This document shows, in pieces, positions 17,498 to 24,914 of a DNA stretch of 51,001 nucleotides. A program made the position numbers and the translations under genes. The DNA lies in contig LNET01000051.1 of the NCBI GenBank assembly GCA_001464055.1, forward strand, positions 1 through 51,001. Direction: 5' to 3'. Position 1 is the first letter of the stretch, and the number at the start of each line of letters is the position of its first letter. Source of the stretch: Burkholderiales bacterium Ga0077543 (GTDB taxonomy: Bacteria > Pseudomonadota > Gammaproteobacteria > Burkholderiales > Burkholderiaceae_C). Under the pieces are notes generated by a model. That model was not told the origin of the DNA, searched no databases, and saw nothing but the letters and a program-made list of their open reading frames with translations.

Positions 17498-19426
17498 TCA
17501 AACAGCTGCTGGTTCCGGCTGCGTTTCATGCGCCAGCTTGCCCACGGGTTGAGGGCGGCCCAGCAGGAAGCCCTGCAGCTCGTCGCAGCCGTGGCGCACC
17601 AGGGCCTGGCGCTGGCCCTCGGTTTCGACACCCTCGGCATTGACGCGGATGCCCAGCGCATGGGCCAGCTGGACGATGGCGCGCACGATGACGCCGACCT
17701 TGTCGTCGGTTTCCAGGCCCTGGGTGAAGGCCCGGTCGATCTTCAGCTTGTCGAAGGGAAAGCGCCACAGGTAGGCCAGGCTCGAAAAACCGGTGCCGAA
17801 GTCGTCCATGCCCACTTTCAGGCCGAGCATCTGCAAGGCCTTCAGGGTGTGCAGCACCTGGTCGGTGTGGTTCATCAGCAGCGACTCGGTGATCTCCAGT
17901 TCCAGCCGCGCAGCGGGCAGACCGGCACTTTCGAGGGCGCCGCGCACTTCGTCGACCAGCGACTCGCCCTGTTCGAACTGGGCCGCCGAGAGGTTGACGG
18001 CCACCGTCAGCCCGTCGGGCCAGCGCGCTGCTTCCTGGCAGGCCGTGTGCAGCACCCACCGGCCCAGGGCTCGGATCAGTCCGTTTTCCTCGGCCAGCGG
18101 GATGAACTCTGCAGGCGATATCGGCCCTTGCAGCGGGTGATGCCAGCGCGCCAGTGCCTCGTAGCCCTGCAGTCGTCCGTCGCGGCCCTGAAACAGCGGC
18201 TGGAAGTGCAGCTGCAGGCGGCCATGCGCCAGGGCCAGTTCCAGGTCCAGGGCCAGCTGGCGTCGGCGCTGCAGGGCAGCGTCCAGGCCGGGGTCGTAGA
18301 AGCTGTAGCCGCCGCGCCCGGCGGCGCGGGCGCGCAGCAGGGCTTGTTCGGCGTGCTGGGTCAGCGACTCGCCGTCGCCGCCATCCACGCCCAGGATCGC
18401 GGCGCCGATGCTGGCGCTGAGCAGCACCTGGCCGTCGCCCACGTCACAGGGTTGGGCCAGCGTCGCCAGGATTCTTTCGGCCAGCGCCTTGACGTCGCCG
18501 CTGTCGGCCACGCCCAGCTGCATCACGGCGAAGCGGTCACCACCCAGGCGCGCCAGTGAATCGGCACCCCGCAGCACGCTGCGCAGCCGTTGTGCAGTGC
18601 TCGCCAGCACATGGTCGCCCGCGCGGTGGCCGTGGCGGTCGTTGATGCCCTTGAAGTCGTCGATGTCCACGGCCAGGACGGCCAGACCCTGGCCGGCAGC
18701 CACGGGCTGGGCGCAGGCCTGCTGCAGGCGCTGCCGGAAACCGGCGAGGTTCAGCGTGCCCGTCAGTGTGTCGTGCTGCACCAGGTATTGAAGGCGGTCG
18801 TGGGCTTGCCGTTCCACGGCGAGGCGGCGGCGCCAGACGGCAGCACCGATGGCAAAGCTGGCCGCGAGTGCGCCCCCGGCGAGCAGGGCCACGCGCCGGA
18901 ACGACGCGGTCGTGAATGCGGCGCGGTCGGTCTGGTCGGCGTGGATCGCGATCACCCCGATCGCCAGCCCCTGTTCGAGCAGAGGCAGCCAGGTTTCGCT
19001 GGACACGGTCGGCCGCGTGATGCCGTTGCCCTGGTTCAGCAGAACCTGGCGCTGACCTGCAAGCACCTGCGCCGGAACCTCTGCGGCCTGGGTCTGGCCC
19101 GTGGCCAGCGGGTCCTGTGACTCGGACTGGAACCGCAGACGCCCTTGGCGGTCGTAGAGCCGGAAGCTCAGCATGCCAGCGCTGCCCTGCATGACGTCCA
19201 GCGCCGCCTGCGCCTCGGCCGAGGCGGACTGCCCGTCCAGGATCTGGCCCAGGCCCGGCACGCTGCGGGTCATCTGAGCCGCCCAGTCGCGTGCGGTGAT
19301 CTCGACCTCGTCCTTCAGGTGGTCCGCCGCCAGTCGGTCGATGCCCAGCAGCACGCCGATCAACGCGACCAGGCCCGCCCCCAGCCAGACCAGCCGCTGA
19401 AAGTGCGGGGCTGGGTTGTCCTTCAT
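17498..19426 (-). CDS. Membrane c-di-GMP protein: periplasmic sensor, degenerate GGDEF (GGDRF), intact EAL
   Basis: 642 residues. Transmembrane helices near 11-30 and 179-198 bracket a periplasmic domain of about 150 residues. The GGDEF domain (about 210-380) has GGDRF at residues 295-299 in place of GGDEF, so cyclase activity is doubtful. The EAL domain has EAL at 423-425, a later EITESL, DDFGTGFSSLAYL, KID and an AEGVE segment, so it should hydrolyse c-di-GMP. It is the last gene of the fliS operon; its ATG overlaps the fimT-like stop (ATGA). The likely net role is to lower c-di-GMP near the flagellum, but this is inference. Confidence 0.9.
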   Translation of the reverse strand: MKDNPAPHFQRLVWLGAGLVALIGVLLGIDRLAADHLKDEVEITARDWAAQMTRSVPGLGQILDGQSASAEAQAALDVMQGSAGMLSFRLYDRQGRLRFQSESQDPLATGQTQAAEVPAQVLAGQRQVLLNQGNGITRPTVSSETWLPLLEQGLAIGVIAIHADQTDRAAFTTASFRRVALLAGGALAASFAIGAAVWRRRLAVERQAHDRLQYLVQHDTLTGTLNLAGFRQRLQQACAQPVAAGQGLAVLAVDIDDFKGINDRHGHRAGDHVLASTAQRLRSVLRGADSLARLGGDRFAVMQLGVADSGDVKALAERILATLAQPCDVGDGQVLLSASIGAAILGVDGGDGESLTQHAEQALLRARAAGRGGYSFYDPGLDAALQRRRQLALDLELALAHGRLQLHFQPLFQGRDGRLQGYEALARWHHPLQGPISPAEFIPLAEENGLIRALGRWVLHTACQEAARWPDGLTVAVNLSAAQFEQGESLVDEVRGALESAGLPAARLELEITESLLMNHTDQVLHTLKALQMLGLKVGMDDFGTGFSSLAYLWRFPFDKLKIDRAFTQGLETDDKVGVIVRAIVQLAHALGIRVNAEGVETEGQRQALVRHGCDELQGFLLGRPQPVGKLAHETQPEPAAV

Positions 19427-19974
19427 CGGTAGGTGTTGCCGGCCTGGCAGTGCGGGTAGCGCGCGTGGCCTGCTCGATCGGCCTGTTCTGGCACGCAGAT
19501 GCGACTGCGCCCCAGGGCCGCCAGCTCCACGCGCAGCCGCTGGCCCTGGGCCGACGCGAGCTCGGCGCTGGCCACCTGGCCGGCCTGGCCTTGTGGCTCC
19601 AGGCGTGCCTGCAACGGGCCGAGCAGCGCGATGCCGGGGTGGTCGCTGGCGCGTACGGTTTTCAGGCTGCAACCGGCAGCCGGGGTGGTGGCGCAGTCGC
19701 AGCCGGGCTGGCGGGCGATGCTCCAGCACCAGGCCTTGGCGCCGGGCTGCTGCGACTGCAGGTGCAGCGGCTCGCCGCTGCGCACGGCCTCGAATCGGGC
19801 CTCGCGCAGGTCGCCGGCCAGCGCTTCGGCCGCGGCCGCCAGCCGGTGGCCCTGCATCAGGCCACTGAGCGAGGGCATGGCCATCGTCGCCAGCACGGCC
19901 AGCACCGCCAGGCCGGCCAGCACTTCCAGTAAGGTCAGGCCGCGGCTGCGGGCGGGCCTGCGGCGGCGATTCAT
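19423..19974 (-). CDS. GspH/FimT-family minor pseudopilin
   Basis: 183 residues. A basic leader ends in the prepilin cleavage site RSRG|LTLLEVL with glutamate at mature position 5, followed by a hydrophobic helix to about residue 35. The globular part has a GspH/FimT-like pattern (AEALAGDLREARFEAVRSGEP) and several cysteines. Such proteins prime type IV pili or type II secretion pseudopili and need a PilD-type prepilin peptidase, absent from this window. The ATG at 19974 overlaps the upstream pilin stop (ATGA). Its place inside a flagellar operon is unusual. Confidence 0.85.
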   Translation of the reverse strand: MNRRRRPARSRGLTLLEVLAGLAVLAVLATMAMPSLSGLMQGHRLAAAAEALAGDLREARFEAVRSGEPLHLQSQQPGAKAWCWSIARQPGCDCATTPAAGCSLKTVRASDHPGIALLGPLQARLEPQGQAGQVASAELASAQGQRLRVELAALGRSRICVPEQADRAGHARYPHCQAGNTYR

Positions 19975-20396
19975 AGGTTCCAGCACCGCGGGCTGGGGCC
20001 GATGCTGGCGAATCCCTGTCGGACCTCGACGGTCAGGCGGGCGCAGTCCGGGTCCCTGGCTTGCCGCGTGCCCGGCCGGGCCGTGGCGCTGGCGCTGTAG
20101 CCGTCGCCGCTGGCCTTCTCCACGGTCACGTCGTAGAGCCCCTGGGGGCTGGTGCCGGCCACACCCTGCAGCGCGCGGGTGTCGTAGGCAAACAGCCCGT
20201 GATGAGCGTGGTGCCGGGCCTGCGCCAGTTGCAGCTGCGTCAGGGCCTGCACGGCGTCGGCACGGCTGGCGTCGACCAGGGCCGGACGGAGGGCCGGCCA
20301 GGCCACGGTGACGAGCACGCCGCTGATGGCGCAGACGATGGCCGCCTCGACCAAGGTAAAGCCGCGTCGCAGCGCCTGCTGGCGGCGGGGCCTCAT
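19971..20396 (-). CDS. Type IV pilin-like protein with prepilin leader
   Basis: 141 residues. The leader ends RRG|FTLVEAAIV, with Glu at mature position 5 and a hydrophobic helix to about residue 40. The C-terminal part has a cysteine pair (DPDCAR and PRCWNL) in the position of the pilin disulfide loop. PilE-type minor pilins look like this, though size and sequence do not allow a firm name. The ATG at 20396 overlaps the ycgR stop, and the stop overlaps the fimT-like ATG, so three genes are chained by 4-nt overlaps. Confidence 0.82.
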   Translation of the reverse strand: MRPRRQQALRRGFTLVEAAIVCAISGVLVTVAWPALRPALVDASRADAVQALTQLQLAQARHHAHHGLFAYDTRALQGVAGTSPQGLYDVTVEKASGDGYSASATARPGTRQARDPDCARLTVEVRQGFASIGPSPRCWNL

Positions 20397-21151
20397 AGCG
20401 TCAGCAGCCGGCGCCGCTTCTGCGCCTGGTCGATCCACAGTTGCAGCGTGCGCTCGGCCGCCCCCGACAGCGGTTGCCAGGCGCAGCCCAGGCGGACGCC
20501 ACGGTCGCCGGCCTGAAGCACGGTGACGTGCTGCAGGGTCAGCGCCGCGCTGAAACGCGTGAGCTCGTCGAGTTCGATCACGACTTCGGCCAGTCGCGTG
20601 CCGGCCTGCAAGGCTGGCACGTCCTGCGGCAGCCAGAGCGCGCAACCGCCGGCGCTGACGTCGAGCACGCGCAGCGCAAGCTGCATTTCGGGCATCGACG
20701 GATGGCGCAGCCGGGCCTTGGGCTGCTGCCGTTCCAGCGGTCGCACGCGGTAGGCATTGCGGCGCTGGAAGCGGTAGATCTCGGCCGGCATCTTGCACTG
20801 CAGGGCGCAGGCGTTGAAGCTGCGCACCAGAACCAGTCCCTGCAGGTCGAATTGCAGCTTCACGCTTTCAAGGTAGGCCACGGCCACGACCTCGTCGGCG
20901 TCGACCAGGTCGTCGAGCTGCGGGTGGCTGGCTTCGGCGCTGAAGTTCAGGCGGCCGCGCTGGTCGTCCAGCGCCCACAGCGTCGTCGTCATGGTGCTGC
21001 CCTCGGGCGAACTCAGCATCACGGGGACGTTGCCGTCGCGCAGCTGGCGCATCAGGGCCAGGCGTTCACCGGGGTGGGTGACGCGAAACTCGGCATAAGG
21101 GTCGCTGCCCCCTGCGGCGTCCAGATCGGCGGGCCGTGTGTCTTGGAACAT
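20393..21151 (-). CDS. ycgR: Flagellar brake protein YcgR (YcgR-PilZ domains)
   Basis: 252 residues. An N-terminal YcgR-like domain (about 20-130) precedes a PilZ domain with the c-di-GMP motif RRNAYRV (about 135-141) and DVSAGGCAL (about 167-175), the expected D-x-S-x-x-G. On binding c-di-GMP, YcgR slows the flagellar motor at the switch or stator. It starts 15 nt after the fliT stop and its own stop overlaps the pilin ATG. Confidence 0.9.
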   Translation of the reverse strand: MFQDTRPADLDAAGGSDPYAEFRVTHPGERLALMRQLRDGNVPVMLSSPEGSTMTTTLWALDDQRGRLNFSAEASHPQLDDLVDADEVVAVAYLESVKLQFDLQGLVLVRSFNACALQCKMPAEIYRFQRRNAYRVRPLERQQPKARLRHPSMPEMQLALRVLDVSAGGCALWLPQDVPALQAGTRLAEVVIELDELTRFSAALTLQHVTVLQAGDRGVRLGCAWQPLSGAAERTLQLWIDQAQKRRRLLTL

Positions 21152-21166
21152 CGCCTTGCCCGCCGC

Positions 21167-21523
21167 TCAGTGCATCAGCTGGCGCCGGCCGGCCAGGGTG
21201 TCTTCCAGGTCCTGCAACCAGGGTTCCGCCAGCTGGCGGATCTCGGCGTCGTTGACAAGGATGCGCTGCATGATGCGCGACTTGGCGCGGGCGGCTTCCT
21301 GTTCGCTGCCGCTGCCGGTCGCACGGGGCGCGACGTTCGCGCCTTGGGTGTCGTGGCCAGCGTCCTCCTGGCGCTGGGCCTCGTGCTTGAGCTGGCTGAT
21401 CAGCAGCACGCAGGCGCCTTCGAGTTTGACGACCTCGTCCCAGTGGCCTGCGCGGGCGGCGGCCAGCATGTCGGCGCTGGCGCGCTCGATGGCTTCGTAG
21501 TAGCTCAGCAGTTGCGGGTCCAT
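21167..21523 (-). CDS. fliT: Flagellar export chaperone FliT-like
   Basis: 118 residues, mostly helical. The N-terminus LLSYYEAIERASADMLAAARAG and DEVVKLEGAC match the small helical FliT chaperone of FliD. A Gly/Ala/Thr-rich loop near residues 66-78 is unlike enteric FliT. The ATG at 21523 gives the usual length. Position between fliS and ycgR supports the call; the sequence alone would be weaker. Confidence 0.8.
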   Translation of the reverse strand: MDPQLLSYYEAIERASADMLAAARAGHWDEVVKLEGACVLLISQLKHEAQRQEDAGHDTQGANVAPRATGSGSEQEAARAKSRIMQRILVNDAEIRQLAEPWLQDLEDTLAGRRQLMH

Positions 21524-21590
21524 CGGCTGTCCTGAATGCGCGGGATAGAAGGGTCGGCTTGCGCGGGGGGTGTTGTTGCGGGGCATGGTT

Positions 21591-22046
21591 TCAGCGCATC
21601 AGTGCCTGGCTGGGGGCGCTGGCGCCCGTCTCGGCGCCAATCGCCTGCCAGGCTTCACGCAGTGGCTGCATGAGGCGCTGGCATTCGTCGATGGCGTCTT
21701 CGTCGTTGCGCAGGTTGGCCAGGGTCAGGCGGCGGCTGATGTAGGTGTAGAGCTCACCCAGGTCCTGAGCCAGCGAGCCCCCGGCCCGCACGTCGAGTCC
21801 GGCGCGCAGGCCCTCTTCGATGATGCGGACGGCTCGACCGATGGCGACGCCTTTGGCGGCGGCATCGCGGTTGCGGATGGCGCCGCGGGCCTGGGCCAGG
21901 GCTTCCATGAAGCCGTCGAACAACATCGCCACCAGCGCGTGCGGGGTGGCATTGGCAAGCTGGGACTCCACTCCCACCTGCTGATAGAGGCCGGCCGATT
22001 GGCGGCGGTGGGAGCTTGAGCGAACCATGGGCGGGCTGGCGAACAT
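21591..22046 (-). CDS. fliS: Flagellin export chaperone FliS
   Basis: 151 residues from the ATG at 22046 (145 from an ATG at 22028). Helical segments SAGLYQQVGVESQLANATPHALVAMLFDGFMEALAQA and LGELYTYISRRLTLANL are the FliS pattern; YQQVGVES near the start is typical. It binds the flagellin C-terminus and prevents polymerisation in the cytoplasm. Neither start has a strong ribosome site. A sigma-28 promoter lies 34 nt upstream of the longer start and fits both. It heads the six-gene operon ending in the GGDRF/EAL gene. Confidence 0.93.
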   Translation of the reverse strand: MFASPPMVRSSSHRRQSAGLYQQVGVESQLANATPHALVAMLFDGFMEALAQARGAIRNRDAAAKGVAIGRAVRIIEEGLRAGLDVRAGGSLAQDLGELYTYISRRLTLANLRNDEDAIDECQRLMQPLREAWQAIGAETGASAPSQALMR

Positions 22047-22079
22047 CTGGGGGCTGTTGAGTCAGGCTGCGATGCCTGT

Positions 22080-22107
22080 TTATCGGCCCGGCGAATCCGC
22101 CACTTGA
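22080..22107 (-). promoter_or_regulatory. Sigma-28 (FliA) promoter of the fliS operon
   Basis: On the minus strand, -35 TCAAGTGG (22100-22107), a 12-nt spacer and -10 GCCGATAA (22080-22087). The -10 is a perfect match to the FliA consensus TAAAGTTT-N11-GCCGATAA. Transcription would start about 27 nt before the fliS ATG. Confidence 0.8.
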
Positions 22108-22155
22108 GTCGGCGACGGGTCGGAAAACCCTTCTGTTACAAGCCCGCCAGCAGGC

Positions 22156-23601
22156 TCAGCGGTTGTTGTTGTTGTTCGTGTTGGAGAACTGCTGCGTGAC
22201 GTAGGCGCCCAGGGCGTTCAGTCGCGACAGGTTCGCGTCCATGGCGGTGTACTGGGCCACCAGGCGCTGCTGGAATCGCTCGACGCGGTCTTCCAGGCGG
22301 GCCTGGCTGTCGCTGTTCTTGTCGATCAGCTTCTGCAGACCTTCGGTGCGGGTGGTCAGGCTGCCTTCGACGTCCAGCAGTTGCCTGGCCAGGTTCGCGA
22401 ATCGGCGTGTGAAGCCTTCGTTGGCAGGGTTGGCGCTGTCGCTGTTGGTGAAGGCCAGCCTCAGCTCGGGCAGGTTGGCCATGGCGCTGTCGAGCTTGGC
22501 CTGGTCGATCTTCAGCGTGCCGTCGCGCTGCAGCTGCAGCCCGATGTCGGAGATGCGCGGGAAGGCGGCCGCTGCCGCCGAAGGCATGTTCAGCACCGCA
22601 CGCAGGCGGGCCTGGACGGCCGTGACGGCGCCGTCGCCCTGCAGGTTGCCGGCACGCTGGCTGCCCTCGTCGAAGCGCGTCTGGGTGCTGATGAACTTGG
22701 CCAGCGCGTTGTAGGCGTCGACGAAGCTCTTGATGGCGGCGTCGACGCCGGCGCGGTCCTTGGCCAGGTCGATGGAGACCTCGTCGGCGCCGGTTTCCTT
22801 GCGCAACCTCAGGGTCAGGCCGGGGATGATGCCGCTGAGTTCATTGCTGGCCGATTCGACGGGCACGCCGTTGACGTTGGCGACCGCGTTCCTGGCGGCC
22901 GTGTAGTTCATGCCCAGGGTATTGCTGGGCGGGTCGTAGGCCAGGCGGGACAGGCCAGCATCATCGTCCAGTACGCCGTCGGCGTCGACGGCCTGGATGC
23001 GAAAGCCATTGACGGCGCCGGTCTCGTTGGAGCGCACGCTCAGCCGGGTGCCATTGGCGTCGGTCACCAGGGTGGCGGTGACGCCTGCGCCCGCGGCGTT
23101 GATCTTGTTGCGCACGTCGGCCAGCGTGTCGGTGGCCGTGACCGTGATGTCCAGCGCGCTGCTGTCGGGCTTGGCCGTGAACTGCGCGGGTGCGCCGGCC
23201 CAGCTGCCCAGCTGCAGCGTCAGCGTACCGGCGCCGGCCAGGCTGCTGGCGCTGCCCAGCGAAGCGGCGGAGACGATGGTCTGGCTTCTGGCCAGTGTCT
23301 GCACCGAGACGGCGTAGTTGCCGGGCACGGCATCGGCGCCGCCGATGGCGCTGACCGCGGCTTCGTTGCTGCTGGTGGCCAGCGAGCGCTGCCACAGCGG
23401 TGCATTGTTCAGCGAGGTGCTTGCGTCCTGGAGAGTGCTGAACAGGCTCTTGAGCTGCCCGTAGGAAGACACCTGGGTCTGCAGTCGCGTCGCTTCGGTG
23501 CGCATCTGCTCCAGCGGACGGCGCTCCAGTGCCACCAGCTGCGTGACCATGCTGTTGATGTCCAGGCCGCTGCCGATGCCCAGCGATGTGATGGTGGCCA
23601 T
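22156..23601 (-). CDS. fliD: Flagellar cap protein FliD
   Basis: 481 residues. N-terminal SLGIGSGLDINSMVTQLVALERRPLEQM is the conserved D0/D1 start. Middle domains (ITVTATDTLADVRNKINAAGAGVTATLV) and the C-terminal coiled segment (GLQKLIDKNSDSQARLEDRVERFQQRLVAQYTAMDANLSRLNALG is the region) follow. The protein ends in an Asn run (NTNNNNNR). FliD caps the filament and catalyses flagellin insertion. It has its own sigma-28 promoter 80-110 nt upstream, and 109 nt separate it from fliS. Confidence 0.96.
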   Translation of the reverse strand: MATITSLGIGSGLDINSMVTQLVALERRPLEQMRTEATRLQTQVSSYGQLKSLFSTLQDASTSLNNAPLWQRSLATSSNEAAVSAIGGADAVPGNYAVSVQTLARSQTIVSAASLGSASSLAGAGTLTLQLGSWAGAPAQFTAKPDSSALDITVTATDTLADVRNKINAAGAGVTATLVTDANGTRLSVRSNETGAVNGFRIQAVDADGVLDDDAGLSRLAYDPPSNTLGMNYTAARNAVANVNGVPVESASNELSGIIPGLTLRLRKETGADEVSIDLAKDRAGVDAAIKSFVDAYNALAKFISTQTRFDEGSQRAGNLQGDGAVTAVQARLRAVLNMPSAAAAAFPRISDIGLQLQRDGTLKIDQAKLDSAMANLPELRLAFTNSDSANPANEGFTRRFANLARQLLDVEGSLTTRTEGLQKLIDKNSDSQARLEDRVERFQQRLVAQYTAMDANLSRLNALGAYVTQQFSNTNNNNNR

Positions 23602-23638
23602 GATCTGCTCCAGCGGCGTCCACGCCGAGGTCGAAATT

Positions 23639-23686
23639 AAACAGGGTCCGGGAGATGGCTGGATGCCACCCCCCTGGACCCTGTTT
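23639..23686 (-). terminator. Long hairpin terminator after the flagellin gene, overlapping the fliD promoter
   Basis: Outer arms 23639-23649 and 23676-23686 are an exact 11-bp inverted repeat. Inside it a further 10 pairs form (two of them G-U) with one bulged A and a 5-nt loop, giving a stem of about 21 bp. On the minus strand the stem ends CTGTTT and is followed by AATTT. It lies 115 nt beyond the stop of the flagellin gene. The first arm shares bases 23683-23686 with the fliD -10 element. Confidence 0.62.
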
Positions 23687-23709
23687 CGGCAGCAACCGCG
23701 CGGACTTGA
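23683..23709 (-). promoter_or_regulatory. Sigma-28 (FliA) promoter of fliD
   Basis: On the minus strand, -35 TCAAGTCC (23702-23709), an 11-nt spacer and -10 GCCGAAAC (23683-23690), six of eight matches to GCCGATAA. Transcription would start near 23676, leaving a leader of about 75 nt before the fliD ATG. Confidence 0.7.
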
Positions 23710-23741
23710 GGGCCGGGCCTTGCGACTTTTGTTTCAGTTCG

Positions 23742-23792
23742 TCAACGCTGAAGCAGCGACAGCACCTGCGCCAGCGACGGCAGCAGGTGCAT
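23742..23792 (-). repeat. Duplicated flagellin 3' end (C-terminal scrap)
   Basis: The 27 bases at 23742-23768 match the last 27 bases of the neighbouring flagellin gene (23802-23828) at 26 positions, including the stop codon. Read on the minus strand, the copy is a 16-codon ORF starting with ATG at 23792 and ending QVLSLLQR, the same end as the flagellin. It is probably the remnant of another flagellin copy or of a small tandem duplication. Confidence 0.75.
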
Positions 23793-23801
23793 CGCCCACG
23801 A

Positions 23802-24677
23802 TCAACGCTGCAGCAGCGACAGCACCTGCTGGGGCAACTGGTTGGCCTGGGCGACCATGGCATTGCCGGCCTGCTGCAGGATCTGCGCGCGCGACAGGTT
23901 CGCCGTCTCGGCAGCGTAGTCGGCGTCCATGATGCGGCTGCGGGCAGCGCTCTGGTTCTCGCTGGCCACCATCAGGTTGGCGATCACGTTGTCGAAGCGG
24001 TTCTGCACCGCGCCGAAGGTGGCGCGCTGGCTGTTGATGGCGTCGATGGCGGTGTCGATCAGGCCGATGGCGGTCTGGGCGTTGACGCCGTCGACGCCGG
24101 AGATTTCCTGTGGCGGCACGCCGCCTGCACCCGTCAGAACCGCCGCACCCAGCAGGCCGGTGATCTCGGCGGTGGCAGTCCAGTCGAACGGGTCGACGGT
24201 GATGCGGTCGAGGTCGGCGACGTTGTTCGCGCCGATCTGGAACTCGTAGGACGTGGTCGAAGCCAGGATGTTGGCGCCGTTGAACTGGGTGCCGCCCAGC
24301 GTTCGCGTGGCTTCCTGGGCCAGCTGCACGTATTCCTCGTTCAGGCTGATGCGGTCGTCTTCGCTGTTGGTGCCGTTGCTGGCCTGCACCGCCAGTTCCC
24401 GCATGCGCTGGAAGATGTCTCCCACCTTGCCCAGGGCGCCTTCGCCCACCTGCGCCATCGAGATCCCGTCGTTGGCATTGCGCATGGCCACGTTCATGCC
24501 ACGCGCCTGGGTGTTCATGCGTTCTGCGATCGCCAGGCCGGCGGCGTCGTCCTTGGCGCTGTTGACGCGCAGGCCGGAAGACAGGCGTTGCATCGCGGTC
24601 GCCAGCGAGCCCTGGCTGGTGCTCAGGTTGCGCTGGGCGTTGAGCGAAACCAGGTTCGTGTTGATGGTCTGGGGCAC
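23802..24677 (-). CDS. fliC: Flagellin (GTG start, downstream copy)
   Basis: 291 residues. Conserved D0/D1 ends: PQTINTNLVSLNAQRNLSTSQ at the N-terminus and the C-terminal RIMDADYAAETANLSRAQILQQAGNAM region, ending QVLSLLQR. The hypervariable centre (about 165-215) is short and lacks large D2/D3 domains. The start is GTG at 24677, with AGGAG 9 nt upstream; the codon after it (CCC) replaces the Ala found in the other flagellin. No good sigma-28 promoter is visible in its 237-nt leader, which begins with the terminator of the upstream flagellin gene. Confidence 0.95.
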   Translation of the reverse strand: MPQTINTNLVSLNAQRNLSTSQGSLATAMQRLSSGLRVNSAKDDAAGLAIAERMNTQARGMNVAMRNANDGISMAQVGEGALGKVGDIFQRMRELAVQASNGTNSEDDRISLNEEYVQLAQEATRTLGGTQFNGANILASTTSYEFQIGANNVADLDRITVDPFDWTATAEITGLLGAAVLTGAGGVPPQEISGVDGVNAQTAIGLIDTAIDAINSQRATFGAVQNRFDNVIANLMVASENQSAARSRIMDADYAAETANLSRAQILQQAGNAMVAQANQLPQQVLSLLQR

Positions 24678-24718
24678 GGCAAATCTCCTAGAGGGCAGTG
24701 TCCGGTGAGGGACGGCGG

Positions 24719-24745
24719 TCGGTTCTGCTGGCGGTTCGAACCGAC
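24719..24745 (-). promoter_or_regulatory. Overlapping inverted and direct repeats in the flagellin leader
   Basis: A 12-bp perfect palindrome, CGGTTCGAACCG, lies at 24732-24743, and a further copy of TCGGTT at 24719-24724 can pair with AACCGA at 24740-24745. The two pairings exclude each other. The element is about 42-68 nt upstream of the GTG start. It may be a leader RNA switch or an operator; neither is shown. Confidence 0.35.
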
Positions 24746-24850
24746 TGGGTACCGAAACGCTGATAAGGAGATTACGGCCGGCCTGAGCCTGGCGTTGCCG
24801 CGATAAGCGGCCTGGAAGACGGCCATTTCCGCCCCGTTGGCCCACAGACG

Positions 24851-24883
24851 AAAAAAGGCCTGCCGTTGCCGGCAGGCCTTTTC
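24851..24883 (-). terminator. Intrinsic terminator after the upstream flagellin gene
   Basis: A perfect 12-bp stem (24853-24864 with 24871-24882, AAAAGGCCTGCC pairing with GGCAGGCCTTTT) with a 6-nt loop. On the minus strand the stem runs straight into six T residues. It lies about 32 nt beyond the stop of the flagellin gene at 24915. Confidence 0.92.
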
Positions 24884-24914
24884 TTGCCAAGAAACCGCGC
24901 CTGAGCGCGCTGCG

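Noticed and set aside
24732..24743. Palindrome containing GGTTCGAACC, examined as a tRNA T-arm.
   Set aside because: No acceptor, anticodon or D-arm pairing can be built around it.
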